Part shown: positions 11,245 to 21,975 of the stretch, piece by piece
Layout of the letters: each line of letters opens with the position of its first letter
How positions within the stretch are numbered: the stretch's first letter is position 1
Assembly: GCA_007026445.1 (NCBI GenBank)
Contig: VDMD01000002.1
Location: 2,790,001-2,854,000 of the forward strand
Source of the DNA: Schizophyllum amplum
Lineage: Eukaryota; Basidiomycota; Agaricomycetes; Agaricales; Schizophyllaceae
Reading direction: 5' to 3'
Length of the DNA stretch: 64,000 bases
Notes under the pieces: model-generated
The model's database searches: none
What the model was told of the DNA's origin: nothing
What the model saw: the letters and a program-made list of their open reading frames with translations, nothing else
Program-made: the position numbers and the translations under genes

Positions 11245-13011
11245 CTACTTCTTCTGCTTGCTGGGCGCCGCGGGCGACGCCGCCGCGTAGTTTTCGCTCA
11301 CCGCAGCCCAGTCGACGACGGACCACAGGTGCCGCAACCACGCCTCCCGGCCCCACACCCCGTATCCGGCGCTTATCCACGTGTGCTCGTACATGGGCAC
11401 ACAGAGTAGCGGGTACAGCACGTCGCCATAGTTGAGCGCAGTGAGCTTGTCCGTGAGCGCGACCTGCGCGGGCACGCCTTCGTCCAGGTTGGACATCGAC
11501 TCCGCGAAGTCGGCGTTCTCATCCATGATCGAATTTGGCCGCTGGTTGAAGACGTTGTGCACGGCGGCACTCGTGCTGAATGATCGCGAGCCAGACGGCC
11601 CGGACTTCGGGGCTGGGCTAGCGGAGGACGAGTCGGAGGAGGCGTCCTCAGCCGCACGCAGGCCCTGCCGCTCGGCCTGCTCGCGCAACCGCTGCGCTAA
11701 GTTGTCACGCAGCTGCGCGAACTCGGGCAGCCACACGGACTCCAAGCCGAGTGGATCCCGCTGCGGCGTGTCGTCCGCCTCCTCCTCCTCCGACATAAAC
11801 TGATTCGCGATTTCCTGCGGTACGCGGTCCGGGTGCGGCCTCAGCGTCGTGCCGACCTTGAAGTCCGCGTCGCTTGCCGCCAGGTGTGCGCGCGAGCGGA
11901 TGAGCAGCGTGCCCGGGCCAAAGGTGGGCACAATACCCATGTTCCCGCGCGAGTCGCTCACAAGCCAGAGGAAGCCCGAGGTGAACATGCCCTGCGCGGC
12001 GCCCATGAACGCGCTCTTCAGCTGCGCCAGCGATCCGTACTGCGCGCGGATCGCGGTCTTGAGGTCGTAGCTCATGCTGCGCTCGTGCGTCTCCGCGTAC
12101 TCGTACGACGTGCCCGTGAAGGCGTTCAGCGCGGTGCTGAGCGCGGCGGTGTGGTTGCCAAAGATGGCCTGACCACCCTCGGCGACCAGCGCCTCGAGTG
12201 CGGGGACGTTCGCGCCGGCGCGGAGGGCGTTGGTCAGGGACTCCTGGATCTCGCTGTGCCCCGCGAGGAATTCGGTGGCCTGGCGGGCGGCTTGCGCCGC
12301 GGTGTCGAGGAGCTCCTGGCGTTCCGGAGACGACTCGGGGAGGCCTGCGTACTCCTTTGCTGCGGCAATGAGGGTGCCAGCGGCGTCGTAGTATTCTACA
12401 AGCTTTTTGGCCAGCGCGGATGGGGGGTGGTCTGCGGGCATACGCTCCGCGAGGGCCTGCATGAAGTCCTCGGCGTCCGCGTCGGGAACAGAGTTGCGCT
12501 TCTGCTCTATGATGTCGCGCTCTTGCCGTGCCCAGTAGATTGCTGGTGGTGGTTTCTGCGTAACGGTGAGTATATGTACGGCATGGACGACATAGCTACG
12601 CACAAGCTGGCGAAGGAAGAAGCTGGTGTTCAGGGCAAGACTCCCGTAGTTAAACGCGAGAACCTGGCTCTCCTGCTGGGCAGCACCAATGATCACGTCC
12701 ACGAGCCTCTTGTTCTCCAGCTCCGTGTCTACGTGTATTGTCAGTGACGCTCTCGTTGGCACCGCACGCGACGCACCCCGTATCTCGTTGTTCAACCTGT
12801 CGACCAGACCCTCCATATACTCCACAGCCACCGTCTTGAGCGCCTGCGGGGGCATAAAGCGCCCGAGACCCTCCTCGAGGGCATACGGCAGCGGGCGGAC
12901 GGTGTGCAGCGCGCGCCTCTCGTTCTGACGGACGCGCCCCCAGAGCGAGCTGTGTGCCGTGGGAAGACGCCGGGGGCGCCATAGCACTAGCGGCGAGTGA
13001 CCCCTCATCAT
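11245..13011 (-). CDS. Mitochondrial small-subunit ribosomal protein mS42 (SOD-fold, Rsm26-type)
   Basis: mS42 is a structural protein of the fungal mitoribosome small subunit that has the iron/manganese superoxide dismutase fold. After removal of two in-frame, stop-free 48-nt introns (12729-12776 and 12556-12603) it has 556 aa. The first 40 residues are Arg/Ser/Leu-rich with few acids, fitting a mitochondrial presequence. SOD-like blocks are LAFNYGSLALNTSFFLRQL, then SAFMGAAQGMFTSGFLWLV. The C-terminal YEHTWISAGYGVWGREAWL matches the end of the SOD domain. An acidic/Ser-rich insert separates the last two, as in fungal mS42/mS43. The metal ligand set is not intact, arguing against an enzyme. 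The start is MMRG at 13011 (13008 also possible). It is divergent from DAD1. Confidence 0.8.
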   Translation of the reverse strand: MMRGHSPLVLWRPRRLPTAHSSLWGRVRQNERRALHTVRPLPYALEEGLGRFMPPQALKTVAVEYMEGLVDRLNNEIRGASRAVPTRASLTIHVDTELENKRLVDVIIGAAQQESQVLAFNYGSLALNTSFFLRQLVRSYVVHAVHILTVTQKPPPAIYWARQERDIIEQKRNSVPDADAEDFMQALAERMPADHPPSALAKKLVEYYDAAGTLIAAAKEYAGLPESSPERQELLDTAAQAARQATEFLAGHSEIQESLTNALRAGANVPALEALVAEGGQAIFGNHTAALSTALNAFTGTSYEYAETHERSMSYDLKTAIRAQYGSLAQLKSAFMGAAQGMFTSGFLWLVSDSRGNMGIVPTFGPGTLLIRSRAHLAASDADFKVGTTLRPHPDRVPQEIANQFMSEEEEADDTPQRDPLGLESVWLPEFAQLRDNLAQRLREQAERQGLRAAEDASSDSSSASPAPKSGPSGSRSFSTSAAVHNVFNQRPNSIMDENADFAESMSNLDEGVPAQVALTDKLTALNYGDVLYPLLCVPMYEHTWISAGYGVWGREAWLRHLWSVVDWAAVSENYAAASPAAPSKQKK

Positions 13012-13209
13012 TGGCGGCGGCGGCGGCGGCGGTGAATGTACGCGACGACGGCGACGGCGGATAGCGGCGACGCGCAGAGAACTCTGAAAAACTTGGGGCC
13101 CGGATTCCGGCGTGCTTTGTTTGGTTGCGCCTTCGCTTGGTCGGTGCTGCGGGCCGAGCGCGCCTCCACGTCCTCCTCCTCAACCGTGTACCACCAAAAC
13201 GCGACAGCA
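13012..13209. promoter_or_regulatory. Divergent promoter between mS42 and DAD1
   Basis: Only 198 bp separate the two start codons, so both promoters must lie here and may overlap. There is a GGCGGC run at 13013-13031 next to the mS42 start; no TATA box is visible. Confidence 0.55.
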
Positions 13210-13685
13210 ATGGCACCGAAGGCGGTCGTACCTGCGAGTGCCCCCTCGGCGGCGAACCAGAAGGACGCGTTGCAGGCGTTGTGGAAAGCCTACAGCGAGC
13301 AAACGCCGGACCGTCTCAAGTTCATCGACTCCTTCCTTGTCTTCCTCATGCTCTCCGGCATCGTACAATTCTTGTATTGCGTCCTTGTCACCAACTTTCC
13401 CTTTAACGCATTTCTTGCAGGGTACGTGGCAAAAATACGTCTCGCAACATGTATCTAATCCTCTGCATAGTTTCGGAAGCAACGTCGGCCAGTTTGTCCT
13501 CACAGCATCGCTGCGCGCACAAGTGAACCCAGATAACCGCGGAGAATTCAAGGATGTATCGCCAGAGAGGTGCGTGCTAGAATTGTCTATCGTAACCATC
13601 GTTAATCATCGTTCGCAGGGCCTTCGCCGACTTTGCAATAGGCTCCATCGTCCTTCACTTCTTCGTCTATAACTTCCTCGGTTGA
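13210..13685 (+). CDS. OST2: DAD1 / Ost2 subunit of oligosaccharyltransferase
   Basis: Small ER membrane subunit of the complex that transfers the lipid-linked glycan to Asn residues (N-glycosylation). Exons 13210-13421, 13471-13569 and 13619-13685 give 125 aa, normal for the family. Family marks in order: ALWKAYSEQTPDRLKFIDSF, then the hydrophobic LVFLMLSGIVQFLYCVLV, NFPFNAFLAGFGSNVGQFVL, the block SLRAQVNPDNRGEF, and the C-terminus FAIGSIVLHFFVYNFLG. Three membrane segments are visible. Both introns are 49 nt. Confidence 0.95.
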
Positions 13686-14440
13686 TGTCCTGCCAATATA
13701 CCGCGTGTATGTGCAATACCATGCCGTCTGTCGGATTCCAAAGAAGGGTAAAGAGCGCGCGAAAAGCCTGTCATAAATAGGACCAGGGATATATTACAGG
13801 TGGAGAAAGCAAGCAAGCCGATCATCGCTTCCGCTCGAAGGACTTGGACCTCTGCGACACTGTCAGCAACCTAGCATTGTCGCAAGCAAAGCAAAACGCA
13901 CTCCGAGAACGACGACAGCAAAGTCAAAGACATACTCCCCTGCAACGACCATAAGTACTCTGAGTCTATGGCAGGGCGATAGAGCGGTCATACCTGTCTC
14001 GAGGAAGGATCCCAAGATCTCTGTGGCGCATATTTAGGCATGTACATGGACAATGATAGTTGCTACGCACGGCGGATGTCCTTGTTTGGGACTTGTGATA
14101 ACGCTGGCCTGTAAACGAGGTTGGCGAACAGCCGCGAAGCTAGCAGAAGGCAGCTCACGTCAAGCCAGTCGTGCGCTTGATGCCTGCAAGAAAAGCGCTT
14201 ATAAGGATGGCGTCGAAGGCCAGGTGTGCTGGTGCTTGTGTCAGTACGCTGCCGCTCTGCGTACGCGCCACGCACTGAGTTTGCCAAACATGGTGGCGGT
14301 CGAGAGCAAGGACGAGTTACGACGGCGCCGTGCCGAAGCATCCGGGGAAAGGTCCCGCTTGACGGTCCAAGCGCACCACGCCCATTGCATCAGACGTTCG
14401 TTTTGACCTTGTCTTCCACTTCCATTGTTCTTTGGCCATC
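13686..14440. other. Intergenic region, GPC1 promoter side
   Basis: Contains the 3' flank of DAD1 and the promoter of the acyltransferase gene. No gene, repeat or clear TATA element seen. Confidence 0.4.
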
Positions 14441-16272
14441 ATGCCAACCAGGCCACCGTCCCCGCCGCAGCTTATAAGCAGCCGCTCGTTCCCCGCGCCG
14501 TTCGAGCGCTTTCTCCGCGAACCCGATGTCTCAGACTGGGCGAGCGCCTTCACGCTCCTGGGTACCGCGCGCCACCCTTATTTTCGCCGTCCTCCCCGTT
14601 GACCTTGACCTGTCGCCAGACACGATCGAGACCTATTTCGACTCCCATGTCGACCTCTGGCAGCGCAAGCTGCAGCGCCAAAGCGAGCGCCTCAAGCTCA
14701 AGGCCGAGGAGACCTTCAAGATCCGCGACCTCTCCGGCGACCTGCTGAAGACGCGCATACGCGACCTCCGCCAGAGCTCGGGCGACAAGCTCTCGGAGAA
14801 CTTCGACAAGGAGATGAAGAACTTCAAGCTCAAGGTGCGTGTCGCGCCTCGGCGCCGCCGCGCGCTGTGCTCACACGCGGCCCACCAGATCCAGCAGCGT
14901 ATGACGCGCCTCTCCGCCTCGTGGACCTCGACCAAGGTCGTGCGTACGCGCGAGAAGGTCTCGTTCTTCGTCGGGGTCATGACCGTCCTGTTTTCCGCCC
15001 TCATGTTCGGCATGGCGCCGCAGTACGTGCCCATCGCGTACACGATCGGCTCGGCGTACCTCATCCCCTTGCGCTGGTACAAATACAAGCAGCGCGCCTG
15101 GCATTACTTCCTCTTCGACCTCTGCTACTATGTCACGATCCTCAACTTCATCTTCCTATGGCTCGCGCCGTGGAGCCCAGCGCTCTTCGTTGCTTGCTAT
15201 TGTCTTAGCCACGGCAGTCTAGGAAGCGCGGTCATCACCTGGCGCAACAGTCTCGTCTTCCACGATCAGGACAAGGTCACCAGCCTGTTCGTGCACATAT
15301 ACGGGCCCTTCACGTTCACGGTCATTCGCCACTTCTACCCCGGCGCGGAAGAGCGATACCCAGCACTAAAAGAACTGCCTCACCTACACCCGTTGAAAGC
15401 ACTTCTACTCAGCGGGGGTATATGTAAGTGATAACATGTGCCACTGAGTCCTGTACTGACAACGAAACAGATCTCATCTGGCAGCTTCTGTACTGGAAGT
15501 TCGTGCTCATAGACCGCCGCGAGAAGATCGAATCGGGCCAACGCACCACCTCTTTCTCCTACTTCCTCAACGATCGGCGCAGCGCCATCGGTCGCGCCCT
15601 TTCCAACGTGCCAATGGTCTACCGCGAGGCTGCCTTCATGGCTGGCCAGCTGCGTAAGTGTGCATAAGTCTAATCATAATCACATGCTAACTGTGTTGTG
15701 CAGTGTACAGCGTCCTCACCGAGATCCCTGCGGTCTACGTGCTCTACGACAGCCCGGCTTGGAGCGGCGCCTTCCTTATCCTGATCTTCGCGGTCAGCGT
15801 GTGGAACGGCGGCGGCTACTACATCGAGGTCTTTGGGCGCAAGTGAGGCAGAGCCAATTCATGTTCCTGACGCGAGACTAATCACGCATGTCGCAGATTC
15901 GAGCGCGAGCTGGAAGCCCTGCGGAAGGAGCTCGCCGAGAGCAGCGCCAGCAGCTCGGTGTCCGGATCCACCCTCAGCCGCACGGAGAGCGAAGAGGAGG
16001 ATTTGGCCTCGCTCAACGCCTCGTCGACGGCAACTTCCCCAGCTATCTCAGCTATGGATCTACCATCAATGAAGTCGGAGCCCACCATCGCGACGACCGA
16101 CCCCAATGTCGCGGCGGCGACCACGGCGCTGCAGCGGCCCTCGGCGGTCACGACGAAAATGCAGGGTGGCAACCTGTCGGAGCCGGCGTTCGGGACGTCG
16201 ACGCCGCCGCTGACGGAACCTCCGGCGGTCAATGATCATGCGACGGATGAGGCGAGGGCGAAGATTGAGTGA
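14441..16272 (+). CDS. GPC1: Glycerophosphocholine acyltransferase 1 (Gpc1 family)
   Basis: Transfers acyl-CoA to glycerophosphocholine, recycling it to lysophosphatidylcholine in an ER-type membrane. Six exons (14441-14561, 14620-14834, 14889-15423, 15471-15653, 15704-15842, 15897-16272) give 522 aa. The cytosolic N-terminus carries DTIETYFDSHVDLWQRKLQR and a basic coiled helix. Then STKVVRTREKVSFFVGVM leads into about eight membrane segments, with RWYKYKQRAWHYFLFDLCYY and SLVFHDQDKVTSLFVHIYGP as family blocks. The C-terminal tail is Ser/Thr-rich and disordered, a likely phosphorylation region. Intron 2 (14835-14888) is in frame and stop-free; its acceptor could also be at 14897. It is convergent with ADAT1. 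Confidence 0.85.
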
Positions 16273-16703
16273 GGTGTGTGATCTTGTGAGATCTCTGAGA
16301 GGGCTCGACAATTCTGACATCCTGCAGCCTGCAGATATCTCGGTGGTTCAAAGGATTGTACGACTACGTGATGGACTGTTAGATTCTTATGCCTTTACGA
16401 CTATTTTGCTATCGCCGTCTCGGATGGGCGAACATCGCTAGGCGGACGTCTGCGTCCCTTCTGGCGGGACGGCGTGGCTTTCGCGACGGTCACCTCTTTC
16501 ATATACGACTTGTACACGACACCTTACTTCTTCGCCTACACACTGACAGTACACTACGCTTGTTCCATGTTCATGTAATGATCTACGCTGTGTTGATAAT
16601 GTATCATGGTATTGTCGCCTGCGGTGGGGTGGTATTAGATAGACAGCCAGGAAGGGCGTGTCATATGTTGTCGCCATAAGACTTTGTTGACAGCATACCA
16701 AGG
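16273..16703. other. Convergent 3' intergenic region (GPC1 / ADAT1)
   Basis: About 430 bp with the two facing 3' ends. AT-richer than the coding DNA; no gene seen. Confidence 0.45.
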
Positions 16704-18113
16704 TTATTCCCCTTCGCGGATGATTTCTGCCTCCACGTCGAAGCTCTGCCACGGCGCGCCACAATATTTCCATCCGTGAAGCCCTCCCCCGGGACCTATA
16801 AGCGCAAGTTTTGCGGCCTGATACTCGTGCGCGGACTGCTTGACGTCGAAATATGTCTTCCTGAGGCTGTCGATGAGGTCAGTGGGTCGTTTCTCTCTCT
16901 CACGAGACGAACTTACGGGACAGGCCGAAGAGACGCGTACAGGCGGAAAAGCGCTAGCTTTGATATCCTAGGTCTGGATGCGAGTTAGGGAAGCATATGG
17001 CATGACCATTGAGATGTATCACGCACAGCAATGGGGTACGCAGCTGGTGCTTTGGAGGTACTCCGCGTTTGTAACCATTTACGATAATTTCCCTTAGGAG
17101 GGCGGAGTCTGCTATCCAGCATAGAGCTGTAAGAATGAGATAAGGCATACAGAGACCGCGATTAAAGGTCACGCACATTCGTTGGACGACGTATTACACA
17201 GTGTACCCAGACTCGAAGAAAGGCTAGCCCGGGAGTGCACAAATTCGAGTGATGTGAAGCTGATCGCAGGCTGACGTGCAGATAGACCGGCCCGTCGCCA
17301 CAACGCGCGGTCGCAGTCCTCCAGAATGCTGGGTTGCTCGTCCTGTGGGACTCCGCCTATGATAATATGTTTGATGTAAAGCGGGCGAATCAGCAGCGCG
17401 GCTAGCCCGCCCTGAAATCCCAAAACATTCCACATCGCGATTTTGTCGCTGCAAGACATGGACAACGTCGGCGGCGCATCCGCGCGCCCGGGCTTCGTGC
17501 GCAGAACGCCCACGAGCGCGTAATCATCTCGACCGCGAGCAGCGGTGTGTGGGTCGCCGACGGGTCGCACAGCGGAGTCCTTCAGGGCAGCCATCTCAGG
17601 ATCTTGCGGCGCAGCTGCCAGAAAACGAGTGGATGCGTCGCCGCCTTCTTTCCAACATGGTAAGATTTGCCAGAAAAACAAAACAGAGGAAAAAAACTCA
17701 CAAGGCAGCGTCGAGACGTACATGCCGACCTGAACGCCGTCGCGTATATCGTATTTTCCGTCCGCAAGCCAAGTGAGCCAGTCCGAGGAGTGCGCAGGAG
17801 CGCTAGTCATCCGCGCGATTTCTTCCAGTAACCAGCGAATAGCACCGCGGCGCGCGACGACCTCGGCGTGACTATCGTGGAGCCCCTCACCATGAAGAGG
17901 TAGATGGGAAGTAGGAAGACATTTGGTGCCGGTACCAAGAGAGATGACTTTGACCTCGGTGCTTGGGGTTCCGTCAGAGGATGGCCGGAAGAGGAAGAAG
18001 GCGGCGAGGATGGTGAATTGATTTGGCGTGAAAGGCTTGTAGCCGGTGTGCGTGTAGGTGTTGAAGATGGTTCGCACTATGTCGTCGGCGGGTAGGGCAC
18101 CGGTGGCATCCAT
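16704..18113 (-). CDS. TAD1: tRNA-specific adenosine deaminase 1 (Tad1/ADAT1)
   Basis: Deaminates A37 of tRNA-Ala to inosine. Five exons (18113-17702, 17644-17207, 17126-17027, 16967-16917, 16866-16704) give 387 aa. Zinc and active-site motifs are all present: DSHAEVVARRGAIRWLLEEI with the HAE ligand and proton shuttle, LPCGDASTRFLAA (first Cys ligand, restored across the first intron), and SMSCSDKIAMWNVLGFQGG with the second Cys. ISLGTGTKCLP precedes them as in ADAR-type deaminase domains. The C-terminus HEYQAAKLALIGPGGGLHGW is the usual ADAT1 tail. The first intron has an AAG acceptor. Its promoter lies in the short gap before the hypothetical gene at 18376 and may be bidirectional. Confidence 0.92.
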
Positions 18114-18375
18114 GGCGTGGAAGGTGTTTCCGCGCCAGGGTGATGGTAGTTGAAGTTCAAGAAGTCGCGTCGGATGTCACGCCCATCCTAGGGTCACGCC
18201 GCCTCGAGTTCAATTAGAAGCAAAATCAAGCTCAAGCTCCATGCTGCGAACATGCCCGCAACCGCCCCAAAACGTCCCTCCTGTATATCTCCCCCTCCAC
18301 CATACCACCTGGCAAACAAATAGCTAGTGACTATGAGTGAGGTTTTCCATGTACAGATCGTTGACTCGCCCATAC

Positions 18376-19077
18376 TCAATGTCGCCCCAATCAGGTCGTC
18401 AAGTCGCGCCTCTCCGCGATCCATGCAAGGTCAACTACGACCTTCCACGCATCTTCGACCTCTCAGATGTGACTCCAACGGGAGACGAATCCATCGCAGA
18501 AATCGTGCAGAAGTCCACCAAGTGGCGGCGTATTATCGAACAGGGCGCTTCGCTCGCAGTCGCGTTTGGCATGCTCGACGTGGGCGGCAGCATTGACTAC
18601 GAGAGAGAGGCCATGAGGTCCTTCACCCAAGTGCAAGCAAAACTCTACGGTCTCTGGAAACAACACAGACGACTGCCGGAGGTGGACTGGGCAAATGACC
18701 GTATGCCGCGGGCATCGTCAGTCATGAACAACGTCACTGTGGAAGGACACACACGCACGCTACGCGATATCTACCAGAACGACTCCATCGACGAAGAGAA
18801 TACGGTGTTTTGGACGCACAAATATGTTGATCTCATCCCACTCCTCAAGGCCGTCGACAAAGTGCACTCGGGCGCGCGGAACGCGAAGACGCACGCCGGG
18901 CAATACGACCCCCGCGCTCTACAAGAGATGCTTGCGGCCCGCAAGGCCAACAAAATCTCCAGTACGATCCTCAACAGGCATCAGCGTGCGGGGAAGTGCG
19001 GGTCGACATCGCTGACGAAAACGCTACAAGTCAACCTTGTTGGCGTACGAGCGCGGGCAAAGAAGGCGCCCCATTGA
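18376..19077 (+). CDS. Hypothetical protein
   Basis: I do not recognise this family. Starting at MSPQSGRQVAPLRD it is an uninterrupted 233-aa frame; an upstream ATG at 18337 would add 13 residues. It is mixed alpha-helical with no signal peptide or membrane segment; sample blocks are KSTKWRRIIEQGASLAVAFG and LRDIYQNDSIDEENTVFW. The C-terminal 40 residues are strongly basic, so a nucleic-acid or ribosome partner is conceivable. It may have further exons downstream. It diverges from ADAT1 over about 260 bp. Confidence 0.45.
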   Translation, partial: SMSPQSGRQVAPLRDPCKVNYDLPRIFDLSDVTPTGDESIAEIVQKSTKWRRIIEQGASLAVAFGMLDVGGSIDYEREAMRSFTQVQAKLYGLWKQHRRLPEVDWANDRMPRASSVMNNVTVEGHTRTLRDIYQNDSIDEENTVFWTHKYVDLIPLLKAVDKVHSGARNAKTHAGQYDPRALQEMLAARKANKISSTILNRHQRAGKCGSTSLTKTLQVNLVGVRARAKKAPH

Positions 19078-19367
19078 AGATACGTCAGAACCTGGAGGTG
19101 AGTCTGCTGGTCTTCCACATTGCTAAGTACAACGTCAAGCTGCACGAATCTGAAGTTGTGTACAGTACATAGCAGGAGGACTTCGCCGGATTGGCTGTTG
19201 GGTTGAAGTGTGGGTCGGCCGTCGGTCCGGCAGCCGAAAAGCGTAGCGACGTGTCAATTTCCGCTTTGGGATAAATCATTGTTCTCTGTCTAACGATCCG
19301 TTTCAGTCTTGCGTTCAGTCGTATCCTATACCTTCATCTTGTACCGAGGCTTCCAGCTCATCTCGTC

Positions 19368-20327
19368 ATGTCTGTTCGCCGGCATGTCAAATTTATCGTC
19401 GCTGTGGCAGTCATAGTCCTGTCATTTGGCCGAGTGTTCACAAGCGTCTATCCGTCCGGTCTGGCGTCTAGTGCGGCAGACGACGGCGGGAAATACATCA
19501 GCAACCAGGACGACTTGGAGACATTGACGTGGTCTTCTTCGCAAGATGGCTGGCGCGGAAGAGCGACGCTCGTAGGGCCCAGCGCGCTCCCCTCCAACCT
19601 CTCTGCGTCAGACCTGGTGGTAGCTGTTACAGATACAGGCATGATTGGAGACTTCGTCGTCCTCGCAATCTATACCACGCCCGATTTCAATTCGCCCGTT
19701 AAACCCAAATCAATCGCCGACATCCCTCTCGCAGACAGTGCAGAGCAAATGCCTGTCGTGTCGACCTCGGACAGGATACAGTCCACGGAATCGACCGTCT
19801 CCAATCACATCGCCATTGACAGCATTGGCCGCGTGTGGCGTCTCGCTCCAGACGACTATGAGGCTCTCCTCCGGCTAGTCAGCCTATCGATGGCTGAGAG
19901 CGCGGAAGGTCCAGACTTCACTGTTGCCCATATCGTGACCTGCCAGTCCACATCCTATCTCCTTCTTCCCATCGCTAATGTGGACGTGGATCCCCAAGAC
20001 GAGGCAGAGCGGTCCAAACTCCGCATAGTCACCGTCACCGCGTATAGCAAGCAGCAGCGCCAGCTCATGGGTACGCGCGCTCTGGAGGAGGCTTGGGAGG
20101 ACGCCTTTGATTACGACGAGGAGGAGGATGAATGGCAGAAGGTACACGAACTACGGGTGCCCGTTACCGGAGAGCTTCCAGCCGCAATTTACGAGCTGCT
20201 AGGCCTTGCGCAGGAGGGTATGGAAGGACTCTGGGACGGATATCAGGATGCGGATGTGCTGTATACTGTCAGAAAGACGCTGCCACGACACTTACTGGGT
20301 CGAATGTACGTGCATCCTGATCTGTAG
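19368..20327 (+). CDS. Hypothetical membrane-anchored/secreted protein
   Basis: A single-exon frame of 319 aa. Residues 8-26 (KFIVAVAVIVLSFGRVF) form one hydrophobic segment behind a basic start, so a signal peptide or type II anchor is likely. The rest is soluble, mixed alpha/beta, with an acidic patch near residue 245 (EDAFDYDEEEDEWQKVHE) and one NLS-type N-glycosylation sequon early in the lumenal part. I recognise no catalytic motif. It could be a Golgi or ER lumenal protein specific to basidiomycetes; this is inference from topology only. Confidence 0.5.
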   Translation: MSVRRHVKFIVAVAVIVLSFGRVFTSVYPSGLASSAADDGGKYISNQDDLETLTWSSSQDGWRGRATLVGPSALPSNLSASDLVVAVTDTGMIGDFVVLAIYTTPDFNSPVKPKSIADIPLADSAEQMPVVSTSDRIQSTESTVSNHIAIDSIGRVWRLAPDDYEALLRLVSLSMAESAEGPDFTVAHIVTCQSTSYLLLPIANVDVDPQDEAERSKLRIVTVTAYSKQQRQLMGTRALEEAWEDAFDYDEEEDEWQKVHELRVPVTGELPAAIYELLGLAQEGMEGLWDGYQDADVLYTVRKTLPRHLLGRMYVHPDL

Positions 20328-21235
20328 GCTTCCGAGCGACTGCATCCTCAGGAGGAGGGAATCTAAAGTCAGTAGGAGATGATTGAACTGACATGTCAGA
20401 AATTGCAAGGGTTACGGGTATCGCCGTGGTCGTTGCGAACTCAAACTGAGCAACACAATTCCGACCCGGACAAATCAGGTGACCGTGAGCCTGCAGCGGA
20501 GCTTCAAGTTTGCGGCATTTTCCGGGCCACTACATAAGGCCCAATTTTCCGATCACGTCTCTTCACCGTTTACAATCATGTCCGCCAGGGCAGGGCCTTG
20601 CTCGCACCTACACCGCTGGGCTCTCAATACTGGTGGATCCGATGAACAAGCCGCCTTAATCGCTCCAATCACGCTCTTCTTCACGTCGAGAGGAGTTTCA
20701 TGTCGTGGCGACATTCCCATCTTTCCCCCTCCTTGTCCATATTCTCCCATCTCTTCCACCTTATTCATACGCTGTCGTCCCTGCCATTATATGTAATGAT
20801 TGTATGTAGCTCTGAGCTTGCAAATCAATGACTTGCTGCCAAAACATCGTAGTGTTTATGGGCGCGCTCTGAATTAGTCGCCCTTGCGTCGTTGAACGTT
20901 GACGGACCGCTGACTACAAAACCTTCGCGAGATTGTATCGTCGATGCTCAGCGCTCACTAGTCACTGACGATACCAAACTTGTAGGGACTTTACATCGCT
21001 GCAGGCAGTGACGCGCCTCGCAATACCGTGCCACATGAGGGTGCCCATTCATGCTCAGGATAACCATCTGGTGCGAGGCAGCGGCTCGAGCAGGCAACGC
21101 GATCACGTGGCCGTGTTCGTTCCAGAACACACCCGTGACTCCTGGGCTCCAAGAAATGACTTTTCCCAACGTGAGCCTTCATCGTGAAGTCATGCATCGC
21201 TCATGCTGCCTATGTTGACATCACACCTCTGACTC
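20328..21235. other. Intergenic region upstream of the small hydrophilic gene
   Basis: About 900 bp without a supportable gene. Short frames between 20479 and 20796 on both strands have no domain. The 3' portion carries the promoter of the small gene. Confidence 0.4.
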
Positions 21236-21243
21236 TATATAAA
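21236..21243 (+). promoter_or_regulatory. TATA box of the small hydrophilic gene
   Basis: TATATAAA, 90 bp before the ATG at 21333 and followed by a C/T-rich leader. A consensus TATA at this distance suggests a strong or inducible promoter. Confidence 0.6.
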
Positions 21244-21332
21244 CCGTCTATCCCGCCTTCCAGCTCTTCACTTCCCATCGCCCTATCAGACAATCCAAAT
21301 CCTCTTCGTCACTAACAATACTCACAATCACC

Positions 21333-21731
21333 ATGTCTTCTCGCCCGGGTGCGCTTCAGGAGCAGTACAACAAGGAGATCCCGGACCCTTCAGACCAGTC
21401 GGGCTACCGCGCGACGGTCGAAACTCAGCGCCAGGATTTGGTCGGCGCTGACCCGGTGACCGAACGTCAGGAGGGCACAAAGGTCAGTCTTCGCGTCACT
21501 TTACGGTCTCATTAGCTTACTGACGCTTTCTCAGCTGTACGCACGTCCGGAAGACGTACAGACTTGGGAAACGGAGAAGGAGCCTGATCCTATGCCCGGT
21601 CAGGGCAGGGTGAGTAGTTAGGCAACTAGTCCTTTGCAGGACGAAGAGCTGACGTGCGCCTTTAGAGCTCTGGCGGCAAGTCCCAAGGGCAACATCACAA
21701 CCAGGACCGTCCTGGTCGGATGGAGGCCTAA
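21333..21731 (+). CDS. Small hydrophilic protein, unknown function
   Basis: Three exons (21333-21482, 21535-21609, 21666-21731; both introns fall between codons) encode 96 aa with almost no hydrophobic stretch: rich in Gln, Glu, Asp, Pro and Gly, starting MSSRPGALQEQYNKEI. The composition is typical of intrinsically disordered, hydrophilin-like or stress-induced small proteins. There is no signal peptide and no cysteine. Behind a consensus TATA box and with a C/T-rich leader, it is likely to be highly expressed. I do not know a named family for it. Confidence 0.65.
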
Positions 21732-21975
21732 GCCGTCCACACCAGTGGTCAGTAGGAATCGAAATGCAATGTAATTCTAGCCGCAAATAAGTATCACTCG
21801 AGGTCTCCCATCTATGGCCCGTGTCATTTATCCAATGGTTTCCTGTGATACGGCCTGCTTTGCTTGTTGCAAACTAGTAGTAACATTTGAGACATCGTGC
21901 GCGCATCGCTATAGTACAAAGCAAGATAAGATCAGTCGTAATAATTAAGAAATGTGCACCGTCCTGACACAAGAA

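Noticed and set aside
11833..12747. 304-codon plus-strand frame
   Set aside because: Antisense shadow of the mS42 gene, with Arg/Gly/Val-rich composition and no domain.
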